Below, piece by piece: positions 43,590-53,618 of a stretch of 64,000 nt of DNA. The DNA is from Sphingomonas lenta. Its GTDB lineage: Bacteria > Pseudomonadota > Alphaproteobacteria > Sphingomonadales > Sphingomonadaceae. Location of the stretch: contig NZ_NSLI01000003.1 of NCBI RefSeq assembly GCF_002288825.1, positions 620,001 to 684,000 on the forward strand, read 5' to 3'. The notes under the pieces are model-generated. The model was not told the origin of the DNA. It saw nothing but the letters and a program-made list of their open reading frames with translations, and made no database searches. Position 1 is the stretch's first letter, and the number at the start of each line of letters is the position of its first letter. The translations under genes were made by a program, and so were the position numbers.

Positions 43590-44416
43590 CCTTCGAACAC
43601 CGTCGAGAACAGCATCGCGATCACCGGCACGACCACGCTGTTGTACGCCGCCTTGGCCGGGCCGATCACGCGGATGATGTTGAAGTAGAGCGTGAACGCC
43701 ACCGCTGACGCGAACACGCCGAGATAGAGGACGCCGAGCAGATAGCCCGGCCGCGGGTCCCAGCTCGGCGGGCCCGCGAGCGCAAAGGCCGCGCCCGCGT
43801 CGATGGCGGCCCCGATCAGCATCCCCGCCGCCAGCATCGACGCCATCGGATACGCCTTGGCCGTCGCCGAGCCCTGCATGACGTTGGTGATCGACGCCGA
43901 CAGCACGCCCAAGAGCGTCAGGCCGACGCCCAGCATCACCTGTCCCGGCCCGTTCGGGTCCACCCGCGCCTCGTGCACGAAGAGCAGCGCGATCCCGCAC
44001 ACCGCGACCGCCGAGCCCAGCAGCAGCTGCCGCCCCAGCCTCTGGCCCAGGAATACGCGCCCGAGCAGCGCGTTCGGCACCAGCATCAGCGCGAACACCA
44101 CCGCCACCAGCCCGGACGTCACGAACCGCTCCGCCTGGTAGACGAAGTTGAAGTTGAGGCAGAACTGGAACAGCCCCAGCACCGCCGCGAAGCTCAAGCC
44201 TCGCGCGTCGGTCGGCCAGCGGTCGCCGCGCCACCACGCCACCGCCGCCATCGCCAGCCCCGCCACGATGAAGCGGTATGCGACCGACCATTGCGGCGGC
44301 ACCGTTCCGATCTGGTCGGCGATGACGATCCAGGTCGATCCCCAGATCAGCACCACGACGAAGAAGGGGAGGAGGATGGAGAGGCGGGTGGAGTTGGGCC
44401 GCGTATCCCCGCTCAC
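43499..44416 (-). CDS. EamA/DMT family transporter
   Basis: A 305-residue protein with ten hydrophobic helices in the two EamA repeats (LPFFVVVLIWGSTWIVIADQIG..., then GQVMLGVGLTLLGVLSASITNVMQG...). Family members export amino acids or metabolites such as threonine/homoserine. The GTG start at 44416 overlaps the stop of the threonine aldolase gene, so the two form an operon; export of threonine or a related amino acid is therefore a reasonable guess. The frame upstream is the antisense shadow of the aldolase gene. Confidence 0.88.
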   Translation of the reverse strand: MSGDTRPNSTRLSILLPFFVVVLIWGSTWIVIADQIGTVPPQWSVAYRFIVAGLAMAAVAWWRGDRWPTDARGLSFAAVLGLFQFCLNFNFVYQAERFVTSGLVAVVFALMLVPNALLGRVFLGQRLGRQLLLGSAVAVCGIALLFVHEARVDPNGPGQVMLGVGLTLLGVLSASITNVMQGSATAKAYPMASMLAAGMLIGAAIDAGAAFALAGPPSWDPRPGYLLGVLYLGVFASAVAFTLYFNIIRVIGPAKAAYNSVVVPVIAMLFSTVFEGYRWSALAAAGGLLAGVGLVIALTARRPNR

Positions 44417-45414
44417 AACGCGCGCACCGCCTCCGCGAGCGGGCGGATCACGTCGGCGCCCTGGTCCCACGACACCACGAACCGCGCCTCGCCCGGACCC
44501 CAATCGTAGAAGTCGAACCCCTTGGCCCGGAGCGAAGCCGCTTCTTGCGGAGTCACGCGCAGGAACACCTCGTTCGCCTCCACGGCGTGTACCAGACGGT
44601 CGCCCGCGGCTTGCGCGAGCAGCGCCGCGCCCTCGTTCGCGCCGCGCGCGCACTCCAGCCACAGGTCGCCGTCGAGGTGCGCCAAGACCTGCGCCGCCAG
44701 GAACCGCCCCTTGCTGAACAGGAGCGCTGCGCGCTTGCGCCGCTGCGGGGTGTAGGCCGCCAGCTCCGGTTTGAAGAACACGAGCACTTCCGCCGACATG
44801 CCGCCGTTCTTGACGAAGCCGAAGGAGAGCGCGTCCACGCCCGCCTTCCACGTCAGGTCCGCGACACCCGCGCCGGTCGAGACCACCGCGTTCGCGAACC
44901 GCGCCCCGTCCATGTGGAAGCCCCAACCGCGTGCGTGCGCCAGCTCGCCGATCGCCGCCACCTCGTCGGGCTTGTAGACGAGGCCGTACTCGGTCGCGTT
45001 GGTGATCGACACCGCGTGCGGCTGCACCCGGTGCACGTCGTTCGCGATCAGGTCCGCCGTCTGCGCGATGATCTCCGCCGAGAGCTTCGCGCCCTCGCCG
45101 TCGGCCAGGTACAGCTTGGCCCCGTGCGTGTAGAATTCGGGCGCGCCGCCCTCGTCGTTCTGGATGTGCGCGTCGCGGTGGCAGATCACGCCGCCGTGCG
45201 GCGGGCAGAGCGCGGTCAGCGCGAGGCAGTTCGCCGCCGTCCCCGTCGGCACCCACAGCGCGCGCACCTCGGTGCCGAACAGCTCGGAGAAGCGCTCGTC
45301 GAGCCGCTTGGACCAGCGGTCGCCGTCATAGGCTGTGTCTTGGTGGTTGGCCGCGTGCAGCGCCTCCATGACTTTGGCGTGCACGGGGGCGGCGTTGTCG
45401 GAGAAGAAGCGCAT
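44413..45414 (-). CDS. Threonine aldolase family PLP enzyme (beta-eliminating lyase)
   Basis: A 333-residue fold-type I pyridoxal-phosphate enzyme starting FSDNAAPVHAKVMEAL as in low-specificity L-threonine aldolases. PTGTAANCLAL binds the cofactor phosphate, HMDGARFANAV carries the cofactor Asp and Arg, and Lys202 in FGFVKNGG is the Schiff-base residue. It would cleave threonine or allo-threonine to glycine and acetaldehyde. It overlaps the EamA transporter start. Exact substrate stereochemistry is not readable. Confidence 0.92.
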   Translation of the reverse strand: MRFFSDNAAPVHAKVMEALHAANHQDTAYDGDRWSKRLDERFSELFGTEVRALWVPTGTAANCLALTALCPPHGGVICHRDAHIQNDEGGAPEFYTHGAKLYLADGEGAKLSAEIIAQTADLIANDVHRVQPHAVSITNATEYGLVYKPDEVAAIGELAHARGWGFHMDGARFANAVVSTGAGVADLTWKAGVDALSFGFVKNGGMSAEVLVFFKPELAAYTPQRRKRAALLFSKGRFLAAQVLAHLDGDLWLECARGANEGAALLAQAAGDRLVHAVEANEVFLRVTPQEAASLRAKGFDFYDWGPGEARFVVSWDQGADVIRPLAEAVRAL

Positions 45415-45452
45415 CGCGCGGCGGGTAAGCGCGAGAACGGACTAGGTAAACC

Positions 45453-47648
45453 CTAGAACTCCCCCTCCAACTCCTCTTCCACCGGCGGCCGGCGCTCCTC
45501 GCGCGGCGGCGGGGGCGGACGCTCCTCGCGCCGCGACGGCCCGACGGAAATCGTGCCTTCGGGATCGACCTGCAGGTCGACGCCTAGCCCCTCCAGCTGC
45601 TCGGCTAGCGGCGGCAGCTCGGGGATCGCGCCCTCCGGGAGCACGATGCCCTCGTTCGCCAGCACGTCCTCGACCGTCGTTTCCGCGACGGGCGCACGCG
45701 GCGGCGGCGCGATGTTCAGCGCGGAGGACATGAAGTCGCGCCAGATGCGCGCGGGCGCGCCGCTGCCCGTCAGGCCCGCGGGCTTGTTGTCATCGCGCCC
45801 GACCCAGACGCCCACCACCAGGTCGCCCGCGAAGCCCACGAACCAGGCGTCGCGCCCGTCCTGCGTCGTGCCCGTCTTGCCGAACGCCTCGACGGGCAGC
45901 CGCGCCTGATAACCCGTGCCGCGCATGGCGGAGCCGAGCAACGATAGCATGTCCTCGTGGATCCGCTCCGGCATGTCGCGCCCGCCGCCCGTCAGCGTCT
46001 GGTACCAGCTGCGCTCCTCGGCTTGTTTCAGCCCGTGCGGCTGGACCGGATAGCGCCCGCGCGCGACCGCCGCGTAGGCCGCGGTCAGCTCCAGCAGCGA
46101 CACGCCGCTGGTGCCGAGCCCGATCGTCGCCTCGTTGGCGATGGGCGTGGAAATGCCGAGGTCGCGCGCCGCCTTGATGACGTTCTTGACTCCCACGTCC
46201 TGCGTCAGCCTGGCCGCCGCGACGTTCGACGACCGCGCAAAGGCCTGCGCCAGCGAGATCTCGCCCAGGTAGCGACCGTCATTGTTGCGCGGCTTCCAGC
46301 CCGCGATGTCGACCGGCCGGTCCTCGACCGTGGAGGCGGGCGTCATGCCCTGGCGCAGCGCGGCGAGGTACACGAACAGCTTGAACGTCGACCCCGGCTG
46401 GCGCCTCGCCTGCGTGGCGCGGTTGAACGAGGACTTGGCGTAGTCGCGCCCACCCACCAGCGCCACGACCTTGCCGTCCGGCCGCATCGCGACCAGCGCC
46501 GCCTGCATGCCGCCCGGCGTGCCCGCGCGCACGCTGCGCTCGGCGGCGCGCTGCAGCCGGCGGTTGAGCGTCGTCTCCACGGTCGAGTCCGACTGGACTT
46601 CGCCCGCCCGGTCGCGCGCCTCGGGCAGTACCCAATCGGCGAAATAGGTGCCGCTGGGCAGCGTATCCGCGCGTTTGGCCTTGACGCGCTGCGGCTGGAC
46701 GCGGTCGGCCTCGCGCTCGGTCAGGAAGCCCGCGTCCACCATCACGCCCACCACCACCGCCTGGCGCTTGCGCGCGCCCGACAGGTTGCTCGTCGGCGCG
46801 AGGCGGCTCGGCGCCTTGACCAGCCCCGCCAGCATCGCCGCCTGGCCGATGTTGAGGTTTTGCGGCGTGCGCCCGAAATAATGCTTCGACGCCGCCGTCA
46901 GCCCATAGACGTTGTCGCCGAAATAGACGTTGGACAGGTAGCGCGACAGGATCTCGTCCTTGGTCAGCCACGTCTCCAGCCAGAACGCGATCATCACCTC
47001 GCGGAACTTGCGCGCCATGGTCCGGTCGGAGTCGAGGAACGCGTTCTTCGCCAGCTGCTGGGTGATTGTAGAGCCGCCCTGGCGCACCCCGCCCGCGCCG
47101 AAGTTGCTCCACGCCGCGCGCGCGATGCCGCGGAGCGAGATGCCCCAGTGGTCGTAGAAGCGCCGGTCCTCGATCGCGAGGAACGCCTCGCGCACATGGT
47201 CCGGCAGCTTGGCCGCGTCGACCGGCCGGCCGATGATCGCGCCGCGCCGGGCGATCGGCGTCCCGTCGTCGGCGGTCAGCGTGATCGACGGCGGCGTCGG
47301 CGGCTTCAAGGACTTGGACAGCGGCGCGGTGATCGCAAGCCAGCCGATCGCCACGACGAGCAGGATGATGCCGACGCTTAACGTCCGCGAGATGATCCGG
47401 CCCCAGCGCCGCCGCTTCTTGGGCGCGGGGGGCTCCGGCGGGAGAGGGTAGCCCCAATCGTCCTTCAGCGGCTCGGTGCGACCGCTCGGGGCGGTCAGGT
47501 CGTCCATCGGTGCGCCACCCCAGAACGAGCTTCGCCCGCTCTGTTGAGGCGCGAATACCGGGTCCGGCTCGGGGGAGTCGGTCGGCTCGGAGTCCAGGTC
47601 GCGCCGCCAACGCCGGCCGTTGCTGTTGTCGAAGGGGTGGGGGCGCAT
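45453..47648 (-). CDS. Bifunctional penicillin-binding protein 1A type (transglycosylase/transpeptidase)
   Basis: A 731-residue class A PBP: a charged cytoplasmic leader, a transmembrane helix (about residues 88-110), and a GT51 glycosyltransferase domain with catalytic Glu160 in IEDRRFYDHWG and GGSTITQQLAKN. A transpeptidase domain follows, with nucleophile Ser420 in GSTFK, SSN and KTGTT. The C-terminus is a Pro/Glu/Arg-rich tail. It polymerises and cross-links peptidoglycan. The ATG at 47648 is chosen; a TTG four codons upstream has no ribosome site. The cytoplasmic leader of about 85 residues is long for the class. Confidence 0.95.
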   Translation of the reverse strand: MRPHPFDNSNGRRWRRDLDSEPTDSPEPDPVFAPQQSGRSSFWGGAPMDDLTAPSGRTEPLKDDWGYPLPPEPPAPKKRRRWGRIISRTLSVGIILLVVAIGWLAITAPLSKSLKPPTPPSITLTADDGTPIARRGAIIGRPVDAAKLPDHVREAFLAIEDRRFYDHWGISLRGIARAAWSNFGAGGVRQGGSTITQQLAKNAFLDSDRTMARKFREVMIAFWLETWLTKDEILSRYLSNVYFGDNVYGLTAASKHYFGRTPQNLNIGQAAMLAGLVKAPSRLAPTSNLSGARKRQAVVVGVMVDAGFLTEREADRVQPQRVKAKRADTLPSGTYFADWVLPEARDRAGEVQSDSTVETTLNRRLQRAAERSVRAGTPGGMQAALVAMRPDGKVVALVGGRDYAKSSFNRATQARRQPGSTFKLFVYLAALRQGMTPASTVEDRPVDIAGWKPRNNDGRYLGEISLAQAFARSSNVAAARLTQDVGVKNVIKAARDLGISTPIANEATIGLGTSGVSLLELTAAYAAVARGRYPVQPHGLKQAEERSWYQTLTGGGRDMPERIHEDMLSLLGSAMRGTGYQARLPVEAFGKTGTTQDGRDAWFVGFAGDLVVGVWVGRDDNKPAGLTGSGAPARIWRDFMSSALNIAPPPRAPVAETTVEDVLANEGIVLPEGAIPELPPLAEQLEGLGVDLQVDPEGTISVGPSRREERPPPPPREERRPPVEEELEGEF

Positions 47649-47765
47649 GCCTCTACTCAACCGTGTGAGCCGGCTAATACACCAGCCGATAGCCGGATAC
47701 TAGTGCCGCGCTTCCCATTCCGCCAGCCGGGCCCTAAGTCGCGACGGAACGAGCGGGAGCGGAAG

Positions 47766-48344
47766 GTGACGGAAGGCGACAAGCCCTTGGTGGTCGGCAT
47801 CGGCGGCACGATCGGCGCGGTCTCGTCCACCGAGCGGGCGCTCCGGATCGCGCTCGACGCCGCGTGCGACCAGGGCTTCCGCACGCGCATGTTCGGCGGT
47901 GCCGACATGGCGCGCCTGCCGCTCTACGACCCGCGCGCGACCAGCCGCACGGATCACGAGCGCGAGTTCGTCGACACGGTGCGCCAGGCGTCGGCGGTGA
48001 TCATCGCGAGCCCCGGCTATCACGGCTCCATCTCCGGCGTCGTCAAGAATGCGCTCGACCTCCTGGAGGAGACGGCCAAGGACCAGCGGCCCTACCTCGC
48101 CGACATGCCCGTCGGCCTGATCGCCACCGCATACGGCTGGCAGGCGACCGGCAGCACCATCGCCGCGCTCCGCTCGATCGTCCACGCGCTCAGGGGCTGG
48201 CCCACGCCCTTCGCCGCGGCGATCAACACGCAGGTGACCAAGTTCGATGACGGGGGCGGCGCGAGCGATCCGGCGGTGCTGGAGCAACTGCGGTTGGTGG
48301 GACGCCAAGTCGCCAGATTCGCCCCGCTGGTGGAGCGCCCTTAG
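47766..48344 (+). CDS. NADPH-dependent FMN reductase family flavoprotein
   Basis: A 192-residue flavodoxin-like protein. KPLVVGIGGTIGAVSSTERAL binds FMN phosphate, and SPGYHGSISGVVKNALDLLEE is the family hallmark. It probably supplies reduced FMN or reduces quinones or chromate-like acceptors; the true substrate is unknown. The GTG at 47766 follows GGGAGCGGAAG and lies just before the conserved strand, whereas the open frame upstream is unrelated to the family. It ends at a strong hairpin shared with the next gene. Confidence 0.9.
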   Translation: MTEGDKPLVVGIGGTIGAVSSTERALRIALDAACDQGFRTRMFGGADMARLPLYDPRATSRTDHEREFVDTVRQASAVIIASPGYHGSISGVVKNALDLLEETAKDQRPYLADMPVGLIATAYGWQATGSTIAALRSIVHALRGWPTPFAAAINTQVTKFDDGGGASDPAVLEQLRLVGRQVARFAPLVERP

Positions 48345-48345
48345 C

Positions 48346-48379
48346 CCGATCCTCCCCCACCTTGCTGGGGGAGGATCGG
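48346..48379. terminator. Bidirectional terminator hairpin
   Basis: A near-perfect 13-14 bp stem (CCGATCCTCCCCC with GGGGGAGGATCGG, six-base loop) exactly fills the 36-base gap between two convergent stops. Position and strength suggest it ends transcription from both sides. Confidence 0.75.
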
Positions 48380-48380
48380 T

Positions 48381-48635
48381 TCAGATCACATACTCGACCG
48401 ACTTCACCTGCGCCCGGTCGGCCTTCACCGCGCTCCGCTTCGCCACCAACCTTGCATGTAACCGCGCGATCGTGCGCGAGCCCGAGGTCTTGCACAGCGC
48501 CGGCACCGCCGCGTGCACCAGGCAGGCGATCCCGCCCACGATCATCTCCGCGCCGAACCGGCCCGCGACGCGCGCGTGCTCGCCATAGCTCTCGCCCACC
48601 TCGTCGGGATGGTCCAGGAACAGCTTGCGGAACAT
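48381..48635 (-). CDS. DUF6356 family small protein
   Basis: An 84-residue protein, MFRKLFLDHPDEVGESYGEH then GRFGAEMIVGGIACLVHAAVPALCKTSGS, with one hydrophobic segment, matching the DUF6356 family common in sphingomonads. The start at 48635 has a GGGGAG site. Function unknown; membrane association is likely from the hydrophobic stretch. Confidence 0.82.
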   Translation of the reverse strand: MFRKLFLDHPDEVGESYGEHARVAGRFGAEMIVGGIACLVHAAVPALCKTSGSRTIARLHARLVAKRSAVKADRAQVKSVEYVI

Positions 48636-48663
48636 GCGCGTCTCCCCGTGGTCAGGCCCCAAG

Positions 48664-50058
48664 TTAACGCGCGGCGAGCTCGCGCACCATCCCCTCTGCG
48701 AGCAGGCTCAGCGTGTCGTCGCGCGCGCCCATCACCACGACGCGGTCGCCCGCGCGGGCCTCGGCCACCAGCGCCCGCGCCGCCTCCGTTCGGTCGGCGA
48801 CGTGGCGCGCATTGCGCCCGGCCTCGACGACGCCCCGCACGATGTTGTCGCTGCCCACCTCGCGCGTGACGGTGCCGCCCTGGTAGACGGGGTCGGGCAT
48901 GACCAGCAGGTCGTCCGCCGCCATCTTCTCGCCGAAGGTCCGGACCAGCTCGCGCCCCATCATCTTGAGCGGCCCGAAGCCGTGCGGCTGGAACATGAGC
49001 AGCAGCCGTCCCGGAAAGGCGTGCAGCGCGTCGAGCGTGGCGGCGATCTTGTCGGGATTATGCCCGAAATCGTCGATCACCGCGACGCCGCCCGCCTCGC
49101 CGACCAGCTCCATGCGCCGCCTGAGGCCTACGAAGCCGCCCAGCGCCTCCGCCGCCTCCCCGACCGGCAGTCCGGCCGCGACGCATGCGCCGATCGCCGC
49201 CAGCGCGTTGGACACGTTGTGCCGGCCGGGCACCTGGAGCGCCACGGGCGTGACCCCGCCCGCATGGTGCAGCTCGAACTGCACGCCGAACGGCTCCTCG
49301 ACCAAGTTCCGCGCGACGAGGTCGCCCGCGCCCTCGACCGAGAAGAACAGGCGCGCCTCGCGCTGGATCGCCTCACCCAGCACCAGCGCGTCCGGGTTGT
49401 CGGCGTTGACCACCACGCGCGACGCCTTGGCCAGGAAGTCGCGGAACAGCAGGTTCAGCTCGTCCAGCGCCTTGTGGTCCAAGCTCACATTGTTGAGCAC
49501 CGCCACCCGCGGCCGGTAGAGCGCGATGGAGCCGTCGCTTTCGTCCACCTCGCTCACGAACGCCTCGCCTTGGCCCACCAACGCGCTCGCGAATGGCGCG
49601 TCGGGGGTGGCGAAGTTCTTCATCACCGCGCCGTTCATGACGGTCGGGTCGCGGCCGGTGGCGTGCAGGATCCAGCCGATCATGCCCGTGACGGTGGACT
49701 TGCCGCTCGTGCCAGCCACGCCGATCGCGAGCGCGCTGTCGTTGAACAGGCTGGCGAGCAGCTCGGCGCGCGTCGCGCGCGGGCAGCCGAGTTCGTTCGC
49801 GCGGACGATGTCGGGCACCGTCTCCTCGACCGCGGCAGACGCGACGACGAGCTGGTCGGCGGATGCGATGCCGCTCCCGTCCTGGGCGAAGAGCGCGATG
49901 CCGAGCGTGCGCAACGCGTCGAATTTGGCCGGCACGCGCCCCTGGTCGAGCGCGCGGTCGGACCCCGCCACCTCCACGCCCCGCGCGCGCAGGATCATCG
50001 CCAGCGGCATCATCCCCGACCCGCCGATCCCGACGAGGAAAGCTTTGTCACGCAACAT
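48664..50058 (-). CDS. Mur ligase family protein (MurC/Mpl-like)
   Basis: A 464-residue ATP-dependent amide ligase with an N-terminal Rossmann-like domain ([22 protein letters not shown]), the ATP P-loop [17 protein letters not shown] and LNNVSLDHK in the central domain, and NALAAIGAC with [10 protein letters not shown] in the rest. It resembles MurC and the murein-recycling ligase Mpl more than MurD/E/F. A stand-alone location away from a dcw cluster and a divergent LD-carboxypeptidase partner favour a recycling role, joining UDP-MurNAc to an amino acid or peptide. The exact substrate is not proven. Confidence 0.85.
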   Translation of the reverse strand: MLRDKAFLVGIGGSGMMPLAMILRARGVEVAGSDRALDQGRVPAKFDALRTLGIALFAQDGSGIASADQLVVASAAVEETVPDIVRANELGCPRATRAELLASLFNDSALAIGVAGTSGKSTVTGMIGWILHATGRDPTVMNGAVMKNFATPDAPFASALVGQGEAFVSEVDESDGSIALYRPRVAVLNNVSLDHKALDELNLLFRDFLAKASRVVVNADNPDALVLGEAIQREARLFFSVEGAGDLVARNLVEEPFGVQFELHHAGGVTPVALQVPGRHNVSNALAAIGACVAAGLPVGEAAEALGGFVGLRRRMELVGEAGGVAVIDDFGHNPDKIAATLDALHAFPGRLLLMFQPHGFGPLKMMGRELVRTFGEKMAADDLLVMPDPVYQGGTVTREVGSDNIVRGVVEAGRNARHVADRTEAARALVAEARAGDRVVVMGARDDTLSLLAEGMVRELAAR

Positions 50059-50144
50059 GGGCTGCGGGGTTAGTGGGGGCGGGGCGGCCGGGCAAGCACC
50101 CGCCCGTCTCGACTTCGCGGCCTACGCCCGGCAAACCGCGCACC

Positions 50145-50960
50145 ATGAAGATCGCCGTCGTCGCCCCCGCCAGGCCCATCGACCCGCTGGTAGGCGCCCG
50201 CGTCTCCGCCTTCGCCGCGATCGCCTATCCGCAGGTCGACCTGTACGTGCACCCGCAATGCTTCGAGAGCGACGGGCATTTCGCCGGCTCCGACCAGGTT
50301 CGCGCCGCCGCTTTCCTGGAGGTCGCGAACGACCCGAGCATCGACGCGGTCTGGTTCGCGCGCGGCGGCTACGGCTCCAACCGCATCCTCGAGCTCGTCA
50401 TGCCGCGGCTGGGGGACGCGGCGCGCAACAAGACCTATCTCGGCTATTCCGACATGGGTTTCCTGCTCGCCGCCCTCTACGCGCGCGGCTTCGGGCGTCC
50501 GGTGCACGGGCCGATGGCGGTCGACATCGGGCGGCAGGGCGGCGACCGGACGGTGGCGCGCTCGCTCGGCTGGATGGTGGGTCGCGACCGGCAGGGGCTC
50601 GAGCCCAGCCTCGGCGGACGCCCGGCCGCGGCGTTCAACCTGACGATCCTCGGAAACCTGATCGGGACACCCTGGCTTCCCGACCTGACCGACCATGTGC
50701 TCATGATCGAGGAAGTGTCCGAACCGCTCTATCGGATCGACCGGACGCTGTTCCAGATGGCGCACGCGACGCAGCTCCAGGGCCTGGCCGGCGTGCGCCT
50801 GGGCGCGGTCACCGACGTCCAGTCCAACGACCCGCCCTGGGGGGAGACGCCGGAGACGATGATCCGCCGCTGGTGCGGGGAGATGGGGGTGCCGTTTCTT
50901 GGTGCGGCGGAGATCGGGCATACGGGGGGCAACACCGTGGTACCGTTCGGGGTGGCGTAG
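50145..50960 (+). CDS. ldcA: LD-carboxypeptidase (S66 family)
   Basis: A 271-residue serine peptidase of the murein-recycling type. [14 protein letters not shown] and the nucleophile Ser102 in LGYSDMG are present, with the Glu in [13 protein letters not shown] and the catalytic His259 in EIGHTGGN. There is no signal peptide, so it is cytosolic, consistent with removing the terminal D-Ala of recycled tetrapeptides. The ATG at 50145 is just before the first conserved strand; the longer upstream frame is antisense to the Mur ligase. It is divergent from that ligase. Confidence 0.92.
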   Translation: MKIAVVAPARPIDPLVGARVSAFAAIAYPQVDLYVHPQCFESDGHFAGSDQVRAAAFLEVANDPSIDAVWFARGGYGSNRILELVMPRLGDAARNKTYLGYSDMGFLLAALYARGFGRPVHGPMAVDIGRQGGDRTVARSLGWMVGRDRQGLEPSLGGRPAAAFNLTILGNLIGTPWLPDLTDHVLMIEEVSEPLYRIDRTLFQMAHATQLQGLAGVRLGAVTDVQSNDPPWGETPETMIRRWCGEMGVPFLGAAEIGHTGGNTVVPFGVA

Positions 50961-51013
50961 GGGTGGGTTCGGCCTTAGATGCCGCGCTGCACACAAGCCC
51001 TGGAAAGCCTTCG

Positions 51014-53008
51014 ATGACCGCCATGTTCCGAATCACGCTGCCCGACGGATCCGCCCGTGAGGTCGCGCCCGGAACCACCCCCGCCGACGTCGCCGCCGCG
51101 ATCGGCCCTGGCCTCGCCAAGGCCGCCATCGCCGCGCGCGTGAACGGCGAGGTGCGCGACCTCAACCGCCCGCTCGACGGCGACACCGAATTGGCGCTGA
51201 TCACGCAGAAGGACGAGAAAGAGGCGCTGGAGCTCGCGCGCCACGACTATGCTCACGTCATGGCCGAGGCGGTGCAGCACCTGTTCCCCGGCACGGAGAT
51301 CACCTTCGGCCCGGCGACCGAGGACGGCTTCTACTACGACTTCGCACCAAAGGAGCGGCCGTTCACCGAGGATGATCTGCCCGCGATCGAGGAGGAGATG
51401 CGCCACATCATCGCGCGCAACGAGCCCTTCACGCGCGAGGTGTGGACGCGCCGGCAGCTGATCGACCGCTGGACCGAACAGGGCGAGCGCTTCAAGGCCG
51501 AGTGGGCCGCCGAATTGCCCGAGGATGAGGAGCTGACGATCTACCGCCAGGGCGAGTGGCTCGACATGTGCCGCGGGCCGCACATGCCCTCCACCGGCCG
51601 CCTCGACCCGCAGGCGTTCAAGCTGACGCGCGTGTCGGGGGCGTACTGGCGCGGCGACCAGAAGAACGCGATGCTGAGCCGCATCTACGGCACCGGCTGG
51701 CTCAACAAGAAGCAGCTCGACCAGCATCTGCACATGCTGGAGGAGGCCGCCAAACGCGACCACCGCAAGCTGGGCGCGGAGATGGACCTGTTCCATCTTC
51801 AGCAGGAGGCGCAGGGCTCCATTTTCTGGCATCCCAAGGGCTATATGATCTGGCGCGAGCTGGAGGCGTATCTCCGCCGTCGCCTGGATGCGGGCGGCTA
51901 CCGCGAGGTCAAGACGCCGCAGCTCATGGACGCGCGCCAGTGGGAGCAGTCGGGACATTGGGGTAAGTATCGCGAGAACATGTTCGTCGTCCCCGACGAG
52001 ATCCCCAGCGGAGAGGACGACCGGCCCGTGCTGTCGGGCAAGGCGGACCTCATGGCGCTCAAGCCCATGAACTGCCCCGCGCACGTCCTGATCTTCCGCC
52101 AGGGCATCAAGTCGTACCGCGACCTGCCCATCCGCCTGTCGGAGTACGGCTGCTGCCATCGCAACGAGCCGCACGGCGCGCTCCACGGGCTGATGCGCGT
52201 GCGCCAGTTCACGCAGGACGACGCGCATATCTTCTGCCGCCAGGACCAGCTCGTCGACGAGGTGAGCATGTTCTGCGACCTGCTCGACCGCGTGTACAAG
52301 GATCTCGGCTTCGAGAAGTACGCGATCAAGCTCGCGCTCCGGCCCGAGAAGCGTTTCGGCACGGACGAGATGTGGGACTGGTCGGAGCAGTCCCTACGCG
52401 ACGCGGTCAAGGCGACGGGCCGCGACACGCCCGAGTTCGGCTGGGAGGAGCTGCCGGGCGAAGGCGCCTTCTACGCGCCCAAGCTGGAGTTCCACCTGAC
52501 GGACGCGATCGGCCGCACCTGGCAGGTCGGCACTATCCAGACGGACACCGTCCTGCCTGAGCGCCTGGACGCATCCTATGTCGGCGAGGACGGCGAGCGC
52601 CACCGCCCGATTATGCTCCACCGCGCGATCTTCGGCTCGTTCGAGCGGTTCATCGGCATCCTGATCGAGCATTACGCCGGCAAGTTCCCGACCTGGCTCG
52701 CGCCCGTCCAGGCGGTCGTCGCGACCATCGTGTCGGACGCCGACGACTACGCCCGCGAGGCGGTCGCCAAGCTCCGCGCCGCGGGGCTCAGGGTCGAGAG
52801 CGACCTGCGCAACGAGAAGATCAACTACAAGGTCCGCGAGCACAGCCTCGCCAAGGTCCCCAACCTGCTCGTCGTCGGCAAGCGCGAGGCGGAGGAGGGA
52901 ACGGTCGCGCTACGTCGGCTGGGAAGCCAGGGCCAGGAGATCGTGGAGCTAGGCGCGCTGATCGAGCGGTTGACGGCGGAAGCGACGCCGCCGGACCTTT
53001 CCCGTTAA
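51014..53008 (+). CDS. thrS: Threonyl-tRNA synthetase
   Basis: A 664-residue class II synthetase: TGS domain (about 1-65), editing domain with [16 protein letters not shown] (65-230), catalytic core with zinc ligands in MNCPAHVL (Cys) and DDAHIFC (His), motif 2 around [22 protein letters not shown], and a C-terminal anticodon-binding domain ([18 protein letters not shown] onwards). Full length. A second ATG three codons downstream is possible. It is followed 48 bases later by infC, a classical thrS-infC arrangement. Confidence 0.97.
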   Translation: MTAMFRITLPDGSAREVAPGTTPADVAAAIGPGLAKAAIAARVNGEVRDLNRPLDGDTELALITQKDEKEALELARHDYAHVMAEAVQHLFPGTEITFGPATEDGFYYDFAPKERPFTEDDLPAIEEEMRHIIARNEPFTREVWTRRQLIDRWTEQGERFKAEWAAELPEDEELTIYRQGEWLDMCRGPHMPSTGRLDPQAFKLTRVSGAYWRGDQKNAMLSRIYGTGWLNKKQLDQHLHMLEEAAKRDHRKLGAEMDLFHLQQEAQGSIFWHPKGYMIWRELEAYLRRRLDAGGYREVKTPQLMDARQWEQSGHWGKYRENMFVVPDEIPSGEDDRPVLSGKADLMALKPMNCPAHVLIFRQGIKSYRDLPIRLSEYGCCHRNEPHGALHGLMRVRQFTQDDAHIFCRQDQLVDEVSMFCDLLDRVYKDLGFEKYAIKLALRPEKRFGTDEMWDWSEQSLRDAVKATGRDTPEFGWEELPGEGAFYAPKLEFHLTDAIGRTWQVGTIQTDTVLPERLDASYVGEDGERHRPIMLHRAIFGSFERFIGILIEHYAGKFPTWLAPVQAVVATIVSDADDYAREAVAKLRAAGLRVESDLRNEKINYKVREHSLAKVPNLLVVGKREAEEGTVALRRLGSQGQEIVELGALIERLTAEATPPDLSR

Positions 53009-53018
53009 CCGGGAAAGG
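52996..53018. terminator. Hairpin overlapping the thrS stop
   Basis: CCTTTCCC pairs with GGGAAAGG across a short loop containing the stop codon, followed by AT-rich ATTATATAAG. It could end thrS transcription partially or attenuate read-through into infC; no T-run is present. Confidence 0.5.
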
Positions 53019-53056
53019 ATTATATAAGCGGTTCAGAACAACCAGGAGAAATACCC

Positions 53057-53602
53057 ATACGTCCTCCCATGATGCGCCGGCCCATGCAGGCGCCGCCGAT
53101 GAACGGACCTCGCTTCAACGAGTGGATCCAGTCGCCCCGGGTCCGCGTGATCGACCATGAAGGCGAGAATCTCGGCGTGATGTACACGCGCGAGGCGATC
53201 GCGCAGGCGCAGGAGGTCGGGCTCGACCTCGTCGAAGTGTCGCCCAACGCCGATCCGCCCGTCGCCAAGTTCCTGGACGTCGGCAAGTTCAAGTACGAGG
53301 CCCAGAAAAAGGCCAACCTCGCCCGCAAGACGCAGAAGACGCAGGAGATCAAAGAGATCAAGATGCGTCCGAACATCGACGACCACGACTACGACACCAA
53401 GATGAAGAAGGTGCAGGAGTTCATCGGCGAGGGCGACAAGGTGAAGGTGACGCTGCGCTTCCGCGGCCGCGAGCTCAGCCACGGGCAGCTCGGCATGGCC
53501 GTGCTCCAGCGCGTCGCCAGCGACACCGCCGAGATCGCGAAGGTGGAGGCGTTCCCGCGCATGGAAGGCCGCCAGATGCTGATGGTGCTCGCGCCCAAGT
53601 GA
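53057..53602 (+). CDS. infC: Translation initiation factor IF-3, probable ATA start
   Basis: A two-domain IF-3 (177 residues from the ATG at 53069; 181 from the ATA at 53057). The N-domain has [21 protein letters not shown] and [15 protein letters not shown]; the C-domain has [19 protein letters not shown] and [12 protein letters not shown]. The only good ribosome site, AGGAG at 53044-53048, is eight bases before an in-frame ATA and twenty before the first ATG. Rare start codons on infC are known to allow autoregulation by IF-3, which rejects non-AUG starts, so ATA is the more likely start. This start is inferred. Confidence 0.93.
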   Translation: MRPPMMRRPMQAPPMNGPRFNEWIQSPRVRVIDHEGENLGVMYTREAIAQAQEVGLDLVEVSPNADPPVAKFLDVGKFKYEAQKKANLARKTQKTQEIKEIKMRPNIDDHDYDTKMKKVQEFIGEGDKVKVTLRFRGRELSHGQLGMAVLQRVASDTAEIAKVEAFPRMEGRQMLMVLAPK

Positions 53603-53618
53603 CGCCGGTCGGCGGGGG

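Noticed and set aside
49526-51013. Extension of thrS by almost 500 codons
   Set aside because: It runs antisense to the Mur ligase and out of frame with the LD-carboxypeptidase; the TGS domain fixes the start at 51014.
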